Source: Tannerella sp. (GTDB lineage Bacteria; Bacteroidota; Bacteroidia; Bacteroidales; Tannerellaceae). Taken from it: a DNA stretch of 7,258 nt. Shown here in pieces: positions 7,179-7,258 of this stretch. The notes under the pieces are model-generated. The model was not told where the DNA came from. It did no database searches and saw only the letters and a list, made by a program, of their open reading frames with translations. The number at the start of each line of letters is the position of its first letter. The stretch's first letter is position 1. The position numbers and the translations under genes are program-made. Location: positions 1 to 7,258 of the forward strand of contig JAITBC010000071.1 in NCBI GenBank assembly GCA_031283785.1, in the 5' to 3' direction.

Positions 7179-7198
7179 AGAGGATTATTAGAAACACT

Positions 7199-7258
7199 CT
7201 ATTGTTGGTGTTGTTTAATAATATCCGTAATTTCTTCCGGCGTAAATCCTGTAATATT
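7199..7258 (-). CDS. C-terminal fragment of an unidentified protein
   Basis: The last 19 codons and TAG stop of a minus-strand gene enter from the right edge: NITGFTPEEITDIIKQHQQ. I do not recognise the family with confidence. A terminal I-x-x-xTGhxxEEI helix motif resembles the tail of Rpn-type PD-(D/E)XK nuclease/putative transposase proteins (PDDEXK_2), common in Bacteroides, whose C-terminal helices often end in a TGLSxEEI-like segment. It does not look like the end of a FecR-type anti-sigma factor. It is co-oriented with the PUL but separated from susC by 462 bp, so it is probably a separate transcription unit. Confidence 0.4.
   Translation of the reverse strand, partial: NITGFTPEEITDIIKQHQQ

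Larger units (their letters stand above)
6737..7198. other. Gene-free susC leader/promoter region (462 bp)
   Basis: No convincing protein gene is present. The AT-rich region holds the antisense promoter, RNA and hairpin in its susC-proximal 100 bp, a GTGGTAAA direct repeat at 6944-6981, a 7-bp inverted repeat at 7039-7061, and a weak hairpin at 7159-7178 just after the neighbouring gene's stop. On the susC strand I find no exact TAnnTTTG box: the nearest, AAAATTTG (6939-6946) and TTATTTTG (about 7047-7054), each miss one fixed base and have no TTTG at the proper distance. This fits an operon that needs an activator or an alternative sigma factor rather than strong housekeeping expression. Confidence 0.6.

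Noticed and set aside
7104..7258. Plus-strand frame starting ATG at 7104 (MWNIEKFIYILKK...) and open to the right edge, 51 codons
   Set aside because: It is antisense to the minus-strand C-terminal fragment, whose residues look more like a real protein end. It has a Cys/Trp-rich, unnatural later part and no promoter-like element that I trust. It cannot be fully excluded because it runs off the window.

Overview
The window looks like part of a polysaccharide utilization locus (PUL) from a gut-type member of the Bacteroidota (Bacteroides, Phocaeicola or a close relative). The reasons are a SusC/SusD outer-membrane pair in the canonical order, a secreted family-105 glycoside hydrolase, moderate-to-low GC with AT-rich intergenic DNA, start codons without Shine-Dalgarno sequences, and a Bacteroides-type TAnnTTTG promoter element. 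I cannot name the species.

All protein genes I can support lie on the minus strand, so transcription runs from high to low coordinates. The order is: the last 19 codons of an unidentified protein (7199-7258); a gene-free leader of about 460 bp (6737-7198); a 1123-residue SusC-family TonB-dependent transporter with an N-terminal STN signalling domain (3365-6736); a 567-residue SusD-family surface lipoprotein (1642-3345); a 371-residue GH105 unsaturated uronyl hydrolase with a Sec signal peptide (511-1626); and the 5'-truncated remains of an FAD-dependent oxidoreductase running off the left edge (1-517). The gaps between susC, susD and GH105 are only 19 and 15 bp, so they are very probably one operon.

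Inferred pathway: SusD captures an acidic oligosaccharide at the cell surface and SusC imports it using TonB energy. GH105 then removes the 4,5-unsaturated uronic acid that a polysaccharide lyase leaves at the non-reducing end. Pectin (rhamnogalacturonan) is the commonest source, but glycosaminoglycan-like, ulvan-like or arabinogalactan-type substrates cannot be excluded. No lyase is in the window.

Two observations stand out. First, on the plus strand opposite the susC leader there is a perfect TAnnTTTG box overlapping the susC start codon. About 60 bp further on is a hairpin with a T-run. Together they would make an RNA of roughly 85 nt antisense to the susC 5' leader, the arrangement described for the DonS-type repressor RNAs of Bacteroides PULs. 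Second, the FAD oxidoreductase has lost its whole FAD-binding N-terminal half, and what is left abuts the GH105 stop codon at an A-tract, which suggests a deletion. The leader also carries an exact 8-bp direct repeat with 30-bp periodicity and a 7-bp inverted repeat, both candidate operators.
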